Below, in pieces: positions 9,526 to 18,358 of a stretch of DNA of 64,000 nucleotides. Each line of letters starts with the position of its first letter. Position 1 is the first letter of the stretch. This stretch comes from Paenibacillus catalpae. GTDB lineage: Bacteria > Bacillota > Bacilli > Paenibacillales > Paenibacillaceae. A program made the translations under genes and the position numbers. The notes beneath the pieces were generated by a model, which worked only from the letters and a program-made list of their open reading frames with translations, was not told where the DNA came from and did no database searches. Where the stretch lies: the NCBI RefSeq assembly GCF_900112695.1, contig NZ_FOMT01000001.1, positions 248,001-312,000 of the forward strand, given 5' to 3'.

Positions 9526-11499
9526 ATGCGATTTCGCCAGGTCCATCTTGATTTCCATACCTCCGAAGCAATTAACCCGATCGGAGCCCGTTTTGACAAA
9601 AAGCAGTTTCAGGAAATGCTGCGGCTAGGCCATGTGGATTCCATTACGCTGTTCTCCAAATGTCATCACGGCTGGGCTTATCATCCTTCGGAAGCCAATG
9701 AGATTCATCCGGGTCTCAGCTTTGACCTGCTTGGCGCAGCAATCGAAGCCGCTCATGAGATTGACGTAAAAACGCCCGTATACTTGTCGGCCGGTCTTGA
9801 CGAGAAGCTTGCCAGACGTCACCCGGAATGGCTGATCCGCGATGAGAATGACAGTACCGGCTGGGTGAAGGGATTTTTGGAGCCGGGTTATCATCAATTT
9901 TGCATGAATTCCCCTTACCTGGATATTCTCCTTGCTCAGATTAACGAAGTGTTGTCCCGCTATGACGCGGACGGCTTGTTCCTTGACATTGTTGGCGTGC
10001 GCAAATGCTATTGCCATAACTGTATGGAAAGCGCCTTGCGCGAGGGGAAGGATCCGAGGGACAAAGAGGCGATGCGGAGTCTGTGGGAAAAGACGTATGC
10101 CAATTATACGGCGAGGGTTGAGGAAACGGTGGAAGCTGTTAAACCGGGTCTGCCGATCTTCCATAATGGCGGTCACATTAAGCGGGGCCGCCGTGATCTG
10201 GCAAGGATGAACAGCCATCTGGAGCTGGAATCGTTGCCGACGGGCGGCTGGGGCTATGACCACTTCCCGCTGTCGGCCAGGTACGCACAAACGCTAGGCG
10301 TTGATTTCCTCGGCATGACCGGGAAATTCCATACGTCCTGGGGAGAATTTGGCGGCTATAAGCATCCGAACGCCCTTCGGTACGAAGCGGCGCTTAGCAT
10401 AGCCAATGGAGCAAAGTGCTCGATCGGTGACCAGCTGCATCCCGACGGGTATATGGATAAGGCAACTTATGCTCTGATTGGAGAAGCCTATAGCGAGGTC
10501 CAGAGTAAGGAAGCATGGTGCGTTAAGACGACCAATGTTGCCGATGTGGCGCTTCTCTCGCTTGAAGCAACCGGTGTGCATGGGAAGGCAAGGGACGGGC
10601 AGCGCAAGACGAATTCCGATGCAGGGGCCGTACGCATGCTGCTTGAAGGGAAATTCTTGTTTGATGTCGTTGATATGGAGCATGATTTTACCGCCTATAA
10701 AGTATTGATAATGCCGGATTATGTGGCGGTAGAGGATGATTTAAAGGTTAAATTGGAGCAATACTTGCAGCAGGGCGGCAAAATTCTCGCCACGGGCTGG
10801 TCCGGACTTAATCCCGAAGGCAGTCATTTTGCCGTTGATCTCGGAGTAAGGTATTTGGGAGAAAATGCGTTCCAACCGGATTATTTCCGGCCTTTCTTTA
10901 AGCCGGCGAGTTTAGGGGAGGCATCATTCATCTTTTATTCCCGGGGACAAAAAATCGAGCTTGCCGGCGGCACCGAGCTTGGAAGGCGCGAGGACCCGTA
11001 TTTTAACCGGGATGCATTTACATTTTGCTCCCATCAGCATACGCCGAGCAGCCACGCCTATGGAGGTCCAGGCATGGTAGAGAGCGCAAGCGGGATCTAT
11101 ATTGCTTGGAACGTATTTGATGACTACGCCGCCAAAGGCAGCCTGATCTTGAAGGAATCGGTTCTCTACGCGCTGAATCGCCTGCTCCCAGGCAAGACGC
11201 TGCAGACCAATCTGCCTGCGCAAGGGGTGGTCACCCTCCAGGAGCAGAAGGAGCAGAGCCGGCTGGTTAACCACTTGCTGTATGCTTCCCCAGTACGCCG
11301 GGGGGATGGTATTGAAGTAATCGAGGATATCGTGCCGTTGTATAATGTTCAGGTTTCCGTCAGGACGGCGAGTCCGGTGAAGAAAGTCTATCTGGCACCA
11401 CAGATGACACCGCTGCCGTTCAGCTATGAGGATGGAGTGCTCAATTATACCGTGCTTGTTGTAGAGTGCCATCAGATGGCCGTTATCGATTATGAATAA
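9526..11499 (+). CDS. GHL6-type glycoside hydrolase with GH42M-like domain
   Basis: The 657-residue protein looks like a TIM-barrel enzyme of the hypothetical glycosyl hydrolase 6 (GHL6) type. It begins RFRQVHLDFHTSE, with SITLFSKCHHGWAYHPS, DADGLFLDIVG followed by CYCHNC, and PIFHNGGH. The Cys/His cluster at about residues 164-170 could bind a metal or be structural. Residues of about 370-470 resemble the beta-galactosidase trimerisation (GH42M) domain, with YKVLIMPDYVAVEDD and LQQGGKILATGWSG. Family members are predicted to act on galactosides or fucosides, but activity is poorly known, and no function should be asserted beyond glycosidase. No signal peptide is seen. AAAGGATG precedes the ATG by 8 nt. 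It is followed at 36 nt by a serine hydrolase in the same direction. Confidence 0.8.
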   Translation: MRFRQVHLDFHTSEAINPIGARFDKKQFQEMLRLGHVDSITLFSKCHHGWAYHPSEANEIHPGLSFDLLGAAIEAAHEIDVKTPVYLSAGLDEKLARRHPEWLIRDENDSTGWVKGFLEPGYHQFCMNSPYLDILLAQINEVLSRYDADGLFLDIVGVRKCYCHNCMESALREGKDPRDKEAMRSLWEKTYANYTARVEETVEAVKPGLPIFHNGGHIKRGRRDLARMNSHLELESLPTGGWGYDHFPLSARYAQTLGVDFLGMTGKFHTSWGEFGGYKHPNALRYEAALSIANGAKCSIGDQLHPDGYMDKATYALIGEAYSEVQSKEAWCVKTTNVADVALLSLEATGVHGKARDGQRKTNSDAGAVRMLLEGKFLFDVVDMEHDFTAYKVLIMPDYVAVEDDLKVKLEQYLQQGGKILATGWSGLNPEGSHFAVDLGVRYLGENAFQPDYFRPFFKPASLGEASFIFYSRGQKIELAGGTELGRREDPYFNRDAFTFCSHQHTPSSHAYGGPGMVESASGIYIAWNVFDDYAAKGSLILKESVLYALNRLLPGKTLQTNLPAQGVVTLQEQKEQSRLVNHLLYASPVRRGDGIEVIEDIVPLYNVQVSVRTASPVKKVYLAPQMTPLPFSYEDGVLNYTVLVVECHQMAVIDYE

Positions 11500-11534
11500 G
11501 AGGCTGACGATTAACAATAAAAGGATGAACTATC

Positions 11535-12668
11535 ATGAATAGTAGACCGCTGACTGAATTTATCGACCGATTAACCTCCTGGCGCATCCCGTGGGCGGAG
11601 GTTATGGTCATTCATCGTAATGAGACCGTATTCCGTTACCGGAGCGGCTACTCCAGTCTGGAAGAGGAGACGCCAATCGAAGAGGGACGGATCTTCAATA
11701 TCTATTCGATGACCAAAATCATGACCTGCGTGGCGGCCCTTCGGCTTGTTGAACAAGGCAAGCTTCTGCTGAATGATCCGTTATCGGCCTATCTTCCGGA
11801 ATACACCGAGATGAACGTTCGCAAGCGGCTGCCGGAAGGCAAGGTTGCAATCGAGAAGGCGAAGAGGCCTGTCAGAGTGCGTGATCTCTTCACCATGACA
11901 GCCGGTTTCTCTTATGATATCGGATCACCTTCCGTGCAGGAGGTTGTGGAACGGACAGAGGGTAAGGTGCCGACACGCGCCTTCGCGGAGGCACTCGCCA
12001 AAGAGCCGCTGCTCTTCGAGCCGGGTACCCGCTGGAATTACAGCCTATGTCATGATGTGCTCGGGGCACTCGTAGAGGTAGTGGACGGACGGCGCTTCAG
12101 CACCTATATCCGGGATGAAATAACCGGACCGCTAGGCATGCACGATACTTGCTTTGATCTGTCTGACGAGCAGCAAAGCCGTCTGATTCCGCAATATGAA
12201 TATAACGACAAGCTGGGCAGGCCCGTGCGCAAAGACGGGAACGGCTACCGTATCGGAACCGAATTCGAAAGCGGCGGTGCAGGACTATTGTCTACGGTAA
12301 GCGACTATGCGCTTTTCCTGAATGCGCTCACCAATAAGGGAACAAGCCCGGATGGCGTACGCATTCTATCGCCTGCAATGGTCGATTTGATGCGGACGGA
12401 TCAATTAACCGAGCGAATGCAGGGTGATTACTCATGGGAGCAGCTTACAGGTTATGGCTATGGGCTAGGCGTCAGAACACATGTCTCCAAGGCGCGCAGC
12501 GGGTCGCTCAGCCCGCTTGGTGAGTTTGGCTGGAGCGGCGCCGCAGGCTGTATGGCGATTATCGATCCGGATTCACGGCTGACGGTCATGTATGCGCAGC
12601 ATCTGCTTAATAACCAGGAGCCTTACGTGCATCCGCGGTTGAGAAATATCGTATACGCGAGCTTGTAG
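11535..12668 (+). CDS. Beta-lactamase-class-C-type serine hydrolase
   Basis: The 377-residue protein has the serine-beta-lactamase/D-Ala-D-Ala carboxypeptidase fold of family Beta-lactamase (PF00144). The SxxK motif is SMTK at about residue 61, a YxN-like YSL is at about 166, and the family's third motif may be WSGAAG near residue 334. Members include esterases and peptidases. No signal peptide is present, so a cytosolic esterase, perhaps removing acyl groups from imported sugars, is more likely than a true beta-lactamase. It follows the GHL6-type enzyme by 36 nt, has AAAGGATG before its ATG and ends at a strong terminator, so the two probably form an operon. Confidence 0.85.
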   Translation: MNSRPLTEFIDRLTSWRIPWAEVMVIHRNETVFRYRSGYSSLEEETPIEEGRIFNIYSMTKIMTCVAALRLVEQGKLLLNDPLSAYLPEYTEMNVRKRLPEGKVAIEKAKRPVRVRDLFTMTAGFSYDIGSPSVQEVVERTEGKVPTRAFAEALAKEPLLFEPGTRWNYSLCHDVLGALVEVVDGRRFSTYIRDEITGPLGMHDTCFDLSDEQQSRLIPQYEYNDKLGRPVRKDGNGYRIGTEFESGGAGLLSTVSDYALFLNALTNKGTSPDGVRILSPAMVDLMRTDQLTERMQGDYSWEQLTGYGYGLGVRTHVSKARSGSLSPLGEFGWSGAAGCMAIIDPDSRLTVMYAQHLLNNQEPYVHPRLRNIVYASL

Positions 12669-12678
12669 TTTCCCTTAG

Positions 12679-12723
12679 AAACAGAGAGAGAGACCGTTCC
12701 AATGGAACGGACTCTCTCTGTTT
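12679..12723. terminator. Bidirectional intrinsic terminator
   Basis: Arms AAACAGAGAGAG and CTCTCTGTTT enclose an inner CCGTTCC/GGAACGG stem with an AAT loop. It lies between the convergent serine hydrolase and gerAC genes and overlaps the last bases of gerAC. Confidence 0.85.
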
Positions 12724-13825
12724 ATTTAAGAGCGCCGGTGCTCGTGATATGAATATGAACTTCCGGCGTTATTTTTACCTCCGGATATTTGCTCTTCCAG
12801 TCGATCGTTTTCCAAAGCTCGGAATGACTCACTTTCAGCTTGCGTCCTATCCCGAAGGCATCGCAGTTTGCCTTCAGCAAAATGCCCGTAATTTTGGCAG
12901 CCTGCTTATTTAGGGATTCAGCCAGCTCCTTGCTTAATTGTTTTGAATCTATAATCCAGTCCGGACTGCCTGTATAGCTGTCGATATTGCCATACAAATC
13001 AATCCGTATTTTGCTTTCTATGGATTGTGTTTGGTCATTGACAGTCACTTTGAAACTCCGTTTCATCTTGCGCACTTCAAAGGAAACAACACTCTCTCCC
13101 AGCGGTATATCCAGCCATGCTACGCTGCTCATCTTATCCTTAAGCAGCATTAACAGGCTGCTATCGTTACGTGCCAAGGTTACTCCCGTAAAAGTATCTT
13201 CATTAAACAACCCGATGCTGTCAATGACTAAAGCGCCGTTGCTCATTTTTCGAATGATGGGTAATACCGTATCTTCAGACGGGTCTGAGATCTGGTTCCA
13301 CAGGGAGTACAAGGTCTGACTAGGAACGAGAGATGTTCTTTCCGAACTATTTACCATTTGCTTGATATCAAAGGCAATCGGGTTGTTCTCAACCTCCGGA
13401 ACCGATAAAATGTCGGAACCTTGACCTTTGGCAATCAGCACCTTTGTATTCAGATAGGCTTTAGGAAGACGGTAAAAAAACTCCAAAATGGGCATGATCC
13501 CCTGATGCGCAAGCTCATCGCCGATAATAATGACAAACGCTTTATTCGCTTCAATCGTCCCGGGCAGCATGCTGTCCATTTTATGGCCGATTTCGGGAAT
13601 GTTATGACCGGTCGATTGAGCTAATTTATCCTTAACGTCGAATTGCCCGCCACCTTTGCTCTCCAGAATAATCGCCTTAACCGTCCCCAGAATTTGACCG
13701 TTTTCCTGTGTGTCTAGGGCAATCCCGTTCACTAATTTCTTATTGATCAGCATTTTGGCATCCCAGCAACCGGGAAGGAGCAGCAGAATCCCTAAACAGA
13801 CAGCCGGTATGAGCTTTTTCATCAT
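12722..13825 (-). CDS. gerAC: Spore germination receptor lipoprotein, GerAC type
   Basis: The 367-residue product is a Ger(x)C-family lipoprotein. Its N-terminus is a signal peptide with the lipobox LLPGC at residues 16-20, so the mature protein should be diacylglyceryl-anchored at the outer face of the inner spore membrane. The family's NGIALD and GHNIPEIGHK segments and the C-terminal three-domain layout are present. It is the third gene of a complete germinant receptor operon and overlaps gerAB by 4 nt (ATGA), the usual arrangement. The nutrient recognised cannot be told from sequence. Expression is expected in the forespore under sigma G. Confidence 0.93.
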   Translation of the reverse strand: MMKKLIPAVCLGILLLLPGCWDAKMLINKKLVNGIALDTQENGQILGTVKAIILESKGGGQFDVKDKLAQSTGHNIPEIGHKMDSMLPGTIEANKAFVIIIGDELAHQGIMPILEFFYRLPKAYLNTKVLIAKGQGSDILSVPEVENNPIAFDIKQMVNSSERTSLVPSQTLYSLWNQISDPSEDTVLPIIRKMSNGALVIDSIGLFNEDTFTGVTLARNDSSLLMLLKDKMSSVAWLDIPLGESVVSFEVRKMKRSFKVTVNDQTQSIESKIRIDLYGNIDSYTGSPDWIIDSKQLSKELAESLNKQAAKITGILLKANCDAFGIGRKLKVSHSELWKTIDWKSKYPEVKITPEVHIHITSTGALK

Positions 13826-14919
13826 GTCAATCTCCTCTTATGATAGCTTAGCAGTAAGAAGGACATCGTCCACATGAGAAGGGGAACAGCCGCGATCATA
13901 ATGAGATAGCCGTATTCCATCCATTTGCTGAAGGTATCCAGGCTTTCCCGCGTAGACATGTAGATGGCCAGCATTAAAATAAGCACGCCGCTGATCCTAA
14001 CCATTCTTTGATAGGTTTTTCTTGTTGTTGTAAGGGTTTTGCCAGCTAAACATAAATAAGAAACAATCGTAGTTGACATGGGAATGATCCAAATGGACAG
14101 GAAGATCAAGTCCAACCGGTCAAAGAGCTGGAAGCTTAATCCCCTGAGCAGAAACAAGACAGGTTCTTTCACCTTGGACAAGGCTTCTTGACTAAAGCCG
14201 ATCAAACAAATAAAGACAAAATAAGAGTAGAACAAGGTCACAAAACAGTTGGCCAAAGTTAAGGTCTTCATCACCTCCCGAGGAGACGCCTTCACCTGCG
14301 CAATAAAGAAGAGGATAACCTCAAAGCCGAGCATCGCAAAAAACGTTTTTCCACTGCCTTTAAAGATTTGGGATATACCGGCCTGACCTACAGGCAAAAC
14401 GTTGGACAAATGCACATCATTTACAAAGGTTGCCAAGCTCATGGCAAACAAGACAAAAAGCAGAACGGAGGCTAATTGATAAAATCTTGCGATAACACGC
14501 AAATCCTCGACTGCGAGATAGATTCCGATTACGATAATTAGCAGGATTAGAACCCAGCTTGGAGTCAGAGGCAGAAGCCAGACTTTAATGAGCTTTACGT
14601 ATAGCGTACAAGCATACCCCGCAATGAGGACAAAAAAGCCGTAATAAATACAATTCACGGCTCTCCCGATATATTTTCCGAAAAAGAGGACAGTCATTTG
14701 GCTTAAATTCTTTTCTGGATATCTGCTGCATAAATGCCAATACGCCAGGATCAACAGCTGAATAACCACTCCTGATCCTAACACCGATATCCACGCATCT
14801 CCGCCGGCAGATTCCTGAATGTCCGAAGGCAATGATAATAGTCCTATTCCAATTTGGGTTTTGATGACCAGGAAAAACAGTTGATTTTTTGTAATGGAAT
14901 TATTCAATGGCGTTTCCAC
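13822..14919 (-). CDS. gerAB: Spore germination receptor permease, GerAB type
   Basis: The 365-residue protein belongs to the GerAB/APC superfamily of endospore germination permeases and shows about ten hydrophobic helices. Typical family segments are TKNQLFFLVIKTQIGIGLLS at the start and GFEVILFFIAQVKAS in the middle. In germinant receptors the B subunit binds the nutrient germinant within the membrane. The gene overlaps gerAA by 16 nt and gerAC by 4 nt, indicating one transcript and coupled translation. Confidence 0.93.
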   Translation of the reverse strand: METPLNNSITKNQLFFLVIKTQIGIGLLSLPSDIQESAGGDAWISVLGSGVVIQLLILAYWHLCSRYPEKNLSQMTVLFFGKYIGRAVNCIYYGFFVLIAGYACTLYVKLIKVWLLPLTPSWVLILLIIVIGIYLAVEDLRVIARFYQLASVLLFVLFAMSLATFVNDVHLSNVLPVGQAGISQIFKGSGKTFFAMLGFEVILFFIAQVKASPREVMKTLTLANCFVTLFYSYFVFICLIGFSQEALSKVKEPVLFLLRGLSFQLFDRLDLIFLSIWIIPMSTTIVSYLCLAGKTLTTTRKTYQRMVRISGVLILMLAIYMSTRESLDTFSKWMEYGYLIMIAAVPLLMWTMSFLLLSYHKRRLT

Positions 14920-16319
14920 CTCTGGGTAAACGACTGTTTATGTGAACCGGATTTTTGGGCATTTTTTTCGGTTTTCCAAACCGGCAGTCTCAGGAAAATA
15001 TCCTTCATGCTCTCTTTCCCCTTAAACGGCCCAAAAGGCGCGAAGTAAGGGACTCCTAACGTTTCGATTTTGCATAAATGAATAAAAACCACCATCATCA
15101 TAACCGAGATTCCGAAGAAGCCAAATAAGGCGGCAGCGAGCATGGTCGGAAATCCTAATATTCGCAGGCTTGTTCCAAATTCATTTAGCGGGGCCGCAAA
15201 GGAAGCGATGGCCGTCAGTCCGATCACGACAATCATCGTATGAGAGACAAGATGAGCCTCCACGACAGCCGTTCCGATAACTAAACCGCCGACGATCCCG
15301 ATCGTTTGGGCAATAGGAGAAGGAAGCCGTATGGATGCTTCCTTCAGCAGCTCCAGAATAATCTGCATCGCAATAGCCTCCACAATCGGGGGGAACGGTA
15401 CATAGGTTAAAGAAACCTTAACGGAATATAGAATGCCGGGAGGAAGCACTTCCGAATGAAACGACACGATGGCGATATAGATCGCAGGCAGGCTGATCGC
15501 CAGAACAAAGCTGATCATCCGGACAAAACGGAAAAAGGAGCCGGTAATCCACCTGCTGTTATAGTCATCCGGCGACTGGTAGAAGGTGAAGAACTTAATC
15601 GGAATCACTAATACCGTTGGATTTCCGTCGACCACAATATTGATTTTACCTTCGAGCAGATAAGAGACCGCCCGGTCCGTACGTTCCGTATGCAGGGATT
15701 GGGGAAACGGGGAAAGCGGATGCTCCTCGATCATCTCATCGATTTCGCCGGTTGAAATTAAATGCGTGAGATTAATGGATCGCAGTCTCTTTTCGCATTC
15801 CTTTACGATATTCGGGTCGGCCAGGTTCTCCATATAGACCATTGCTACCTTTGTATTGGTCAGAGACCCCATTGAAAAATATTTCACTTTCAATTGCGGG
15901 CTTTTGACCCGATAGCGAAGCAGATAGATATTTGTGCTCAAGCTTTCTACAAAGCCTTCATGCGAACCCTTGATAATTTGCTCGGCCGAAGGCTCTTCGA
16001 TTGACCGGCTGTGCAATAGAGCAGCGGAAATCATATAAGCCTTTGCGCGGCTGTCGGGCAAAACAACGCAATAACCATCCAGCAAAGCCTGCCCGATAAG
16101 GGGAAGATCCGAGGATTGACGGGCGCCCGAGACAGCTTCGATGGCAGCGAAGCCCTCCTCAAGAAAGGGCTGTATAATATTGAATTGAATAAGTTCCATT
16201 TTCGTAAGAGATTCCAGGTAAAGGATCGTGCACCTCTCGTTATGAAAGGTGAGATTTTGCGTTATTAAATCCTCCGTATAGGACAAGTAATCGTTAATTG
16301 CAGCGCTATTTAATGTCAT
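14904..16319 (-). CDS. gerAA: Spore germination receptor A subunit, GerAA type
   Basis: The 471-residue protein has a long cytoplasmic N-terminal domain and a C-terminal membrane domain of about five helices, as in GerAA/SpoVAF proteins. Characteristic pieces are the VDGNPTVLVIPIKFFTFYQSPDDY-type region and LPAIYIAIVSFH. I chose the ATG at 16319, which has AAGGTGATGAC directly upstream, over an ATA/TTG-like extension to 16364. In the GerA complex this subunit is thought to form the ion-conducting oligomer that opens on germinant binding. It is the first gene of the operon, preceded by a sequence resembling a sigma-G promoter. Confidence 0.92.
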   Translation of the reverse strand: MTLNSAAINDYLSYTEDLITQNLTFHNERCTILYLESLTKMELIQFNIIQPFLEEGFAAIEAVSGARQSSDLPLIGQALLDGYCVVLPDSRAKAYMISAALLHSRSIEEPSAEQIIKGSHEGFVESLSTNIYLLRYRVKSPQLKVKYFSMGSLTNTKVAMVYMENLADPNIVKECEKRLRSINLTHLISTGEIDEMIEEHPLSPFPQSLHTERTDRAVSYLLEGKINIVVDGNPTVLVIPIKFFTFYQSPDDYNSRWITGSFFRFVRMISFVLAISLPAIYIAIVSFHSEVLPPGILYSVKVSLTYVPFPPIVEAIAMQIILELLKEASIRLPSPIAQTIGIVGGLVIGTAVVEAHLVSHTMIVVIGLTAIASFAAPLNEFGTSLRILGFPTMLAAALFGFFGISVMMMVVFIHLCKIETLGVPYFAPFGPFKGKESMKDIFLRLPVWKTEKNAQKSGSHKQSFTQRWKRH

Positions 16320-16352
16320 GTCATCACCTTCTTCTGATTCCGAGTTTGTCCC

Positions 16353-16383
16353 TATTATGAGCAAGTATTAGGTAAATTATGAG
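16353..16383 (-). promoter_or_regulatory. Possible sigma-G promoter of gerA operon
   Basis: On the minus strand CTCATA and CATAATA are separated by 18 nt, close to the sigma-G pattern TGMATR / CATNNTA. It lies 34 nt before the gerAA start, as expected for forespore expression. Confidence 0.35.
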
Positions 16384-16413
16384 TAATGAGATGTTTAACT
16401 CAGCGGCAACGTG

Positions 16414-16444
16414 TTGACATGGAGTTCACTCCAGCATGTATACT
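16414..16444 (+). promoter_or_regulatory. MerR-type promoter/operator of the alcohol dehydrogenase gene
   Basis: TTGACA and TATACT are separated by 19 bp, and the spacer contains the perfect dyad TGGAGTTCACTCCA (16420-16433). The overlong spacer with a central dyad is the hallmark of a MerR-activated promoter. The same dyad recurs at 17566-17579 before the merR gene. Confidence 0.88.
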
Positions 16445-16486
16445 CCGATTGTGTTTATCTTTTCAAGACAAAGGAGTAGAGAAACG

Positions 16487-17527
16487 ATGTGTAAATCTCA
16501 TGTACTGAGTGTTTCAAGTGCGAAAGCACCTTTCGAAAAAACGACGATAGAGCGGAGAGCTTTGCGTCCGGACGATATTCTGATCGATATTAAATTCAGC
16601 GGAATCTGTCATTCTGACATTCATACCGCCTTTGGCGAATGGGGAGAGACGATCTTCCCGCTGGTCCCCGGCCATGAAATTGCCGGCGTTGTAGAAGCCG
16701 TAGGTTCAGCTGTAACTCAGTTTGCTGTTGGCGACCGCGTTGGTGTAGGCTGCTTTGTGGATTCCTGCGGGGAATGCGAGTACTGCCTTAAGGGCGAGGA
16801 GCAATTTTGCACGAAAGGCGTAGTAAGTACCTATAATGCATTGGACTATGACGGCCAGCCGACTCATGGCGGCTACAGCCAGAAAATTGTCGTGACGGAG
16901 CGATTTGTTGTCCGTATTCCGGACAGCCTGGAGCTGGACGTGGCAAGCCCGCTGTTATGCGCCGGCATTACGACCTATTCTCCACTCAAGCATTGGAACG
17001 CCGGTCCAGGCAAAAAAGTAGCAATCGTAGGCATGGGCGGACTTGGCCATCTGGCTGTTCAATATGCGCATGCATTAGGCGCGGAAGTAACCGTATTGAG
17101 CCAGTCCTTGAGCAAAAAAGAAGAAGCACTGGCGTTTGGTGCGGATCATTATTATGCGACAAGCGACCCTGCTACCTTTAAAGAGCTGGCTAACCGCTTT
17201 GATCTGATTCTGAATACCGTGTCTGCTAATCTGAATGTGGATGCTTATCTGTCCTTGCTTCGAGTGGACGGAACGCTTGTTAATGTGGGAGCTCCAAGCG
17301 AAGCAGATACCTATCATGCGTTCTCTCTGATTATGCAGCGCCGTAATCTTGCAGGCTCGCTTGTTGGCGGGATTCGTCAGACGCAGGAGATGCTTGATTT
17401 CTCTGCCGAGCATGGCATCAAGCCGCAAATTGAACGGATCAGCGCGGATCAAGTGGATGAAGCGTACCAGCGTGTACTGCGCAGTGATGTCCGCTACCGG
17501 TTTGTCATTGATATTTCAACTTTGTAA
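16487..17527 (+). CDS. Zinc-dependent alcohol dehydrogenase
   Basis: The 346-residue protein is a medium-chain zinc alcohol dehydrogenase of the cinnamyl-alcohol-dehydrogenase/YahK type. Catalytic-zinc residues are in GICHSDIH and GHEIAG, the structural zinc site is the four-cysteine [15 protein letters not shown] segment, and the nucleotide fold is [13 protein letters not shown]. It should reduce aldehydes with NAD(P)H. The ATG at 16487 has AAAGGAG 10 nt upstream; a longer frame from 16436 would run through the promoter and is rejected. The shared promoter design with the adjacent merR gene points to an aldehyde-stress response like the AdhR-adhA pair of Bacillus. Confidence 0.92.
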   Translation: MCKSHVLSVSSAKAPFEKTTIERRALRPDDILIDIKFSGICHSDIHTAFGEWGETIFPLVPGHEIAGVVEAVGSAVTQFAVGDRVGVGCFVDSCGECEYCLKGEEQFCTKGVVSTYNALDYDGQPTHGGYSQKIVVTERFVVRIPDSLELDVASPLLCAGITTYSPLKHWNAGPGKKVAIVGMGGLGHLAVQYAHALGAEVTVLSQSLSKKEEALAFGADHYYATSDPATFKELANRFDLILNTVSANLNVDAYLSLLRVDGTLVNVGAPSEADTYHAFSLIMQRRNLAGSLVGGIRQTQEMLDFSAEHGIKPQIERISADQVDEAYQRVLRSDVRYRFVIDISTL

Positions 17528-17559
17528 GCTGGGAAAACGAGGGATCGGTGAGCCAACTC

Positions 17560-17590
17560 TTGACTTGGAGTTCACTCCAGGTGGTAGACT
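17560..17590 (+). promoter_or_regulatory. MerR-type promoter/operator of the merR gene
   Basis: TTGACT and TAGACT are 19 bp apart with the same dyad TGGAGTTCACTCCA (17566-17579) as the alcohol dehydrogenase promoter. The regulator therefore probably controls itself and the dehydrogenase. Confidence 0.85.
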
Positions 17591-17628
17591 ATAAAGAATA
17601 GATCTTATTCTTGGAGGGAACAATCCGT

Positions 17629-18009
17629 ATGAGAATGGCTGAAGTAAGCGCCAAGTTTGAACTGTCGCAGGATACGCTCCGTTATTATGAACGGATCGGA
17701 CTCATTCCCCCTGTTAACCGCAATAATAATGGAATTAGAGAATACAACGAAGATAATCTTAGATGGGTTGAGTTTATTAAATGCATGCGGAGCGCAGGTC
17801 TTCCCATTGAGGCGTTAATTGAATATGTCAACTTGTTTCAACAAGGAGACTGCACCTTAAGCGCAAGAAAAGATCTGCTTATTGAACAACGTGAGCAGCT
17901 TCGTCTCCGGATTGAGGAGATGGTCCAAACGATGGGGCGGCTAGACTCCAAGATCGAGAATTATGGACAATCCTTACATGAAACCGAGAAAGCTTTGTCC
18001 AGATCTTAA
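17629..18009 (+). CDS. MerR-family regulator, AdhR-like
   Basis: The 126-residue protein has the winged-helix MerR domain with DTLRYYERIGLIPPV and GIREYNEDNLRWVEFI, followed by a coiled-coil dimerisation helix. There is no effector domain with a Cys cluster of the metal-sensing kind; a single Cys occurs in QQGDCTLS, as in thiol- or aldehyde-sensing AdhR-like proteins. The ATG at 17629 has GGAGGG 10 nt upstream. Its promoter and that of the dehydrogenase just upstream carry identical dyads, so it most likely activates both in response to aldehydes. Confidence 0.9.
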   Translation: MRMAEVSAKFELSQDTLRYYERIGLIPPVNRNNNGIREYNEDNLRWVEFIKCMRSAGLPIEALIEYVNLFQQGDCTLSARKDLLIEQREQLRLRIEEMVQTMGRLDSKIENYGQSLHETEKALSRS

Positions 18010-18020
18010 ACGACGAGATG

Positions 18021-18055
18021 AAAGAAAAAGCAGCCGCTGGCTGCTTTTTCTTTTT
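18021..18055 (+). terminator. Intrinsic terminator of merR
   Basis: The arms AAAGAAAAAGCAGCC and GGCTGCTTTTTCTTT form a perfect 15-bp stem with a GCT loop, followed by further T residues. Confidence 0.9.
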
Positions 18056-18132
18056 GGTTGAAATAAAAGAAATGTGGCAGCCGTTTACGACTGCTCCAAC
18101 ATAAAAGGCCATAATCAGACAAAAATAGCGAC

Positions 18133-18236
18133 TTGAAACGGGGATTTTTGGGAGTAAAGTAGGATGTGGACGGAAGTGGCAGGAAGTAAAATCGAGAGCG
18201 TGGAGCCCTTTTTAGATGGAGTGCTCCATCTTTTTG
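18133..18236 (+). ncRNA. Candidate short transcript or attenuated leader before the GH30 gene
   Basis: A promoter-like TTGAAA-N16-TAAAGT (18133-18160) is followed about 55 nt later by a strong hairpin, AGATGGAG/CTCCATCT with a TG loop (18214-18231), and a TTTTT run. This would give a transcript of about 70 nt or an attenuator ahead of the GH30 gene. No open frame worth calling lies in it. The rest of the 349-nt gap holds the merR terminator and the operator pair at 18245-18272. Confidence 0.35.
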
Positions 18237-18244
18237 AAGGATTA

Positions 18245-18272
18245 AGAAACCGGTTTCATGAAACCGTTTTCT
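18245..18272. promoter_or_regulatory. Tandem 14-bp palindromic operators
   Basis: Two abutting 14-mers, AGAAACCGGTTTCA and TGAAACCGTTTTCT, resemble LacI-family operators. The second with its preceding base also matches the CcpA cre consensus at every position. The same paired arrangement occurs before the GH30 gene at 47983. The TTTTCTTTTTT run after it also allows a terminator reading. Confidence 0.6.
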
Positions 18273-18358
18273 TTTTTCCTTGGGAGGAGAAAACAGGTAC
18301 AGCAAGCGTTTGGGGCAGATGAAATGTTTTTGACCAATTGACTTAAGGGGGAAAACGA

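Noticed and set aside
9360..9599. An 80-codon N-terminal extension of the second AraC-type regulator
   Set aside because: It would run through the divergent promoter region into the opposite gene, and a good ribosome binding site precedes the ATG at 9359.
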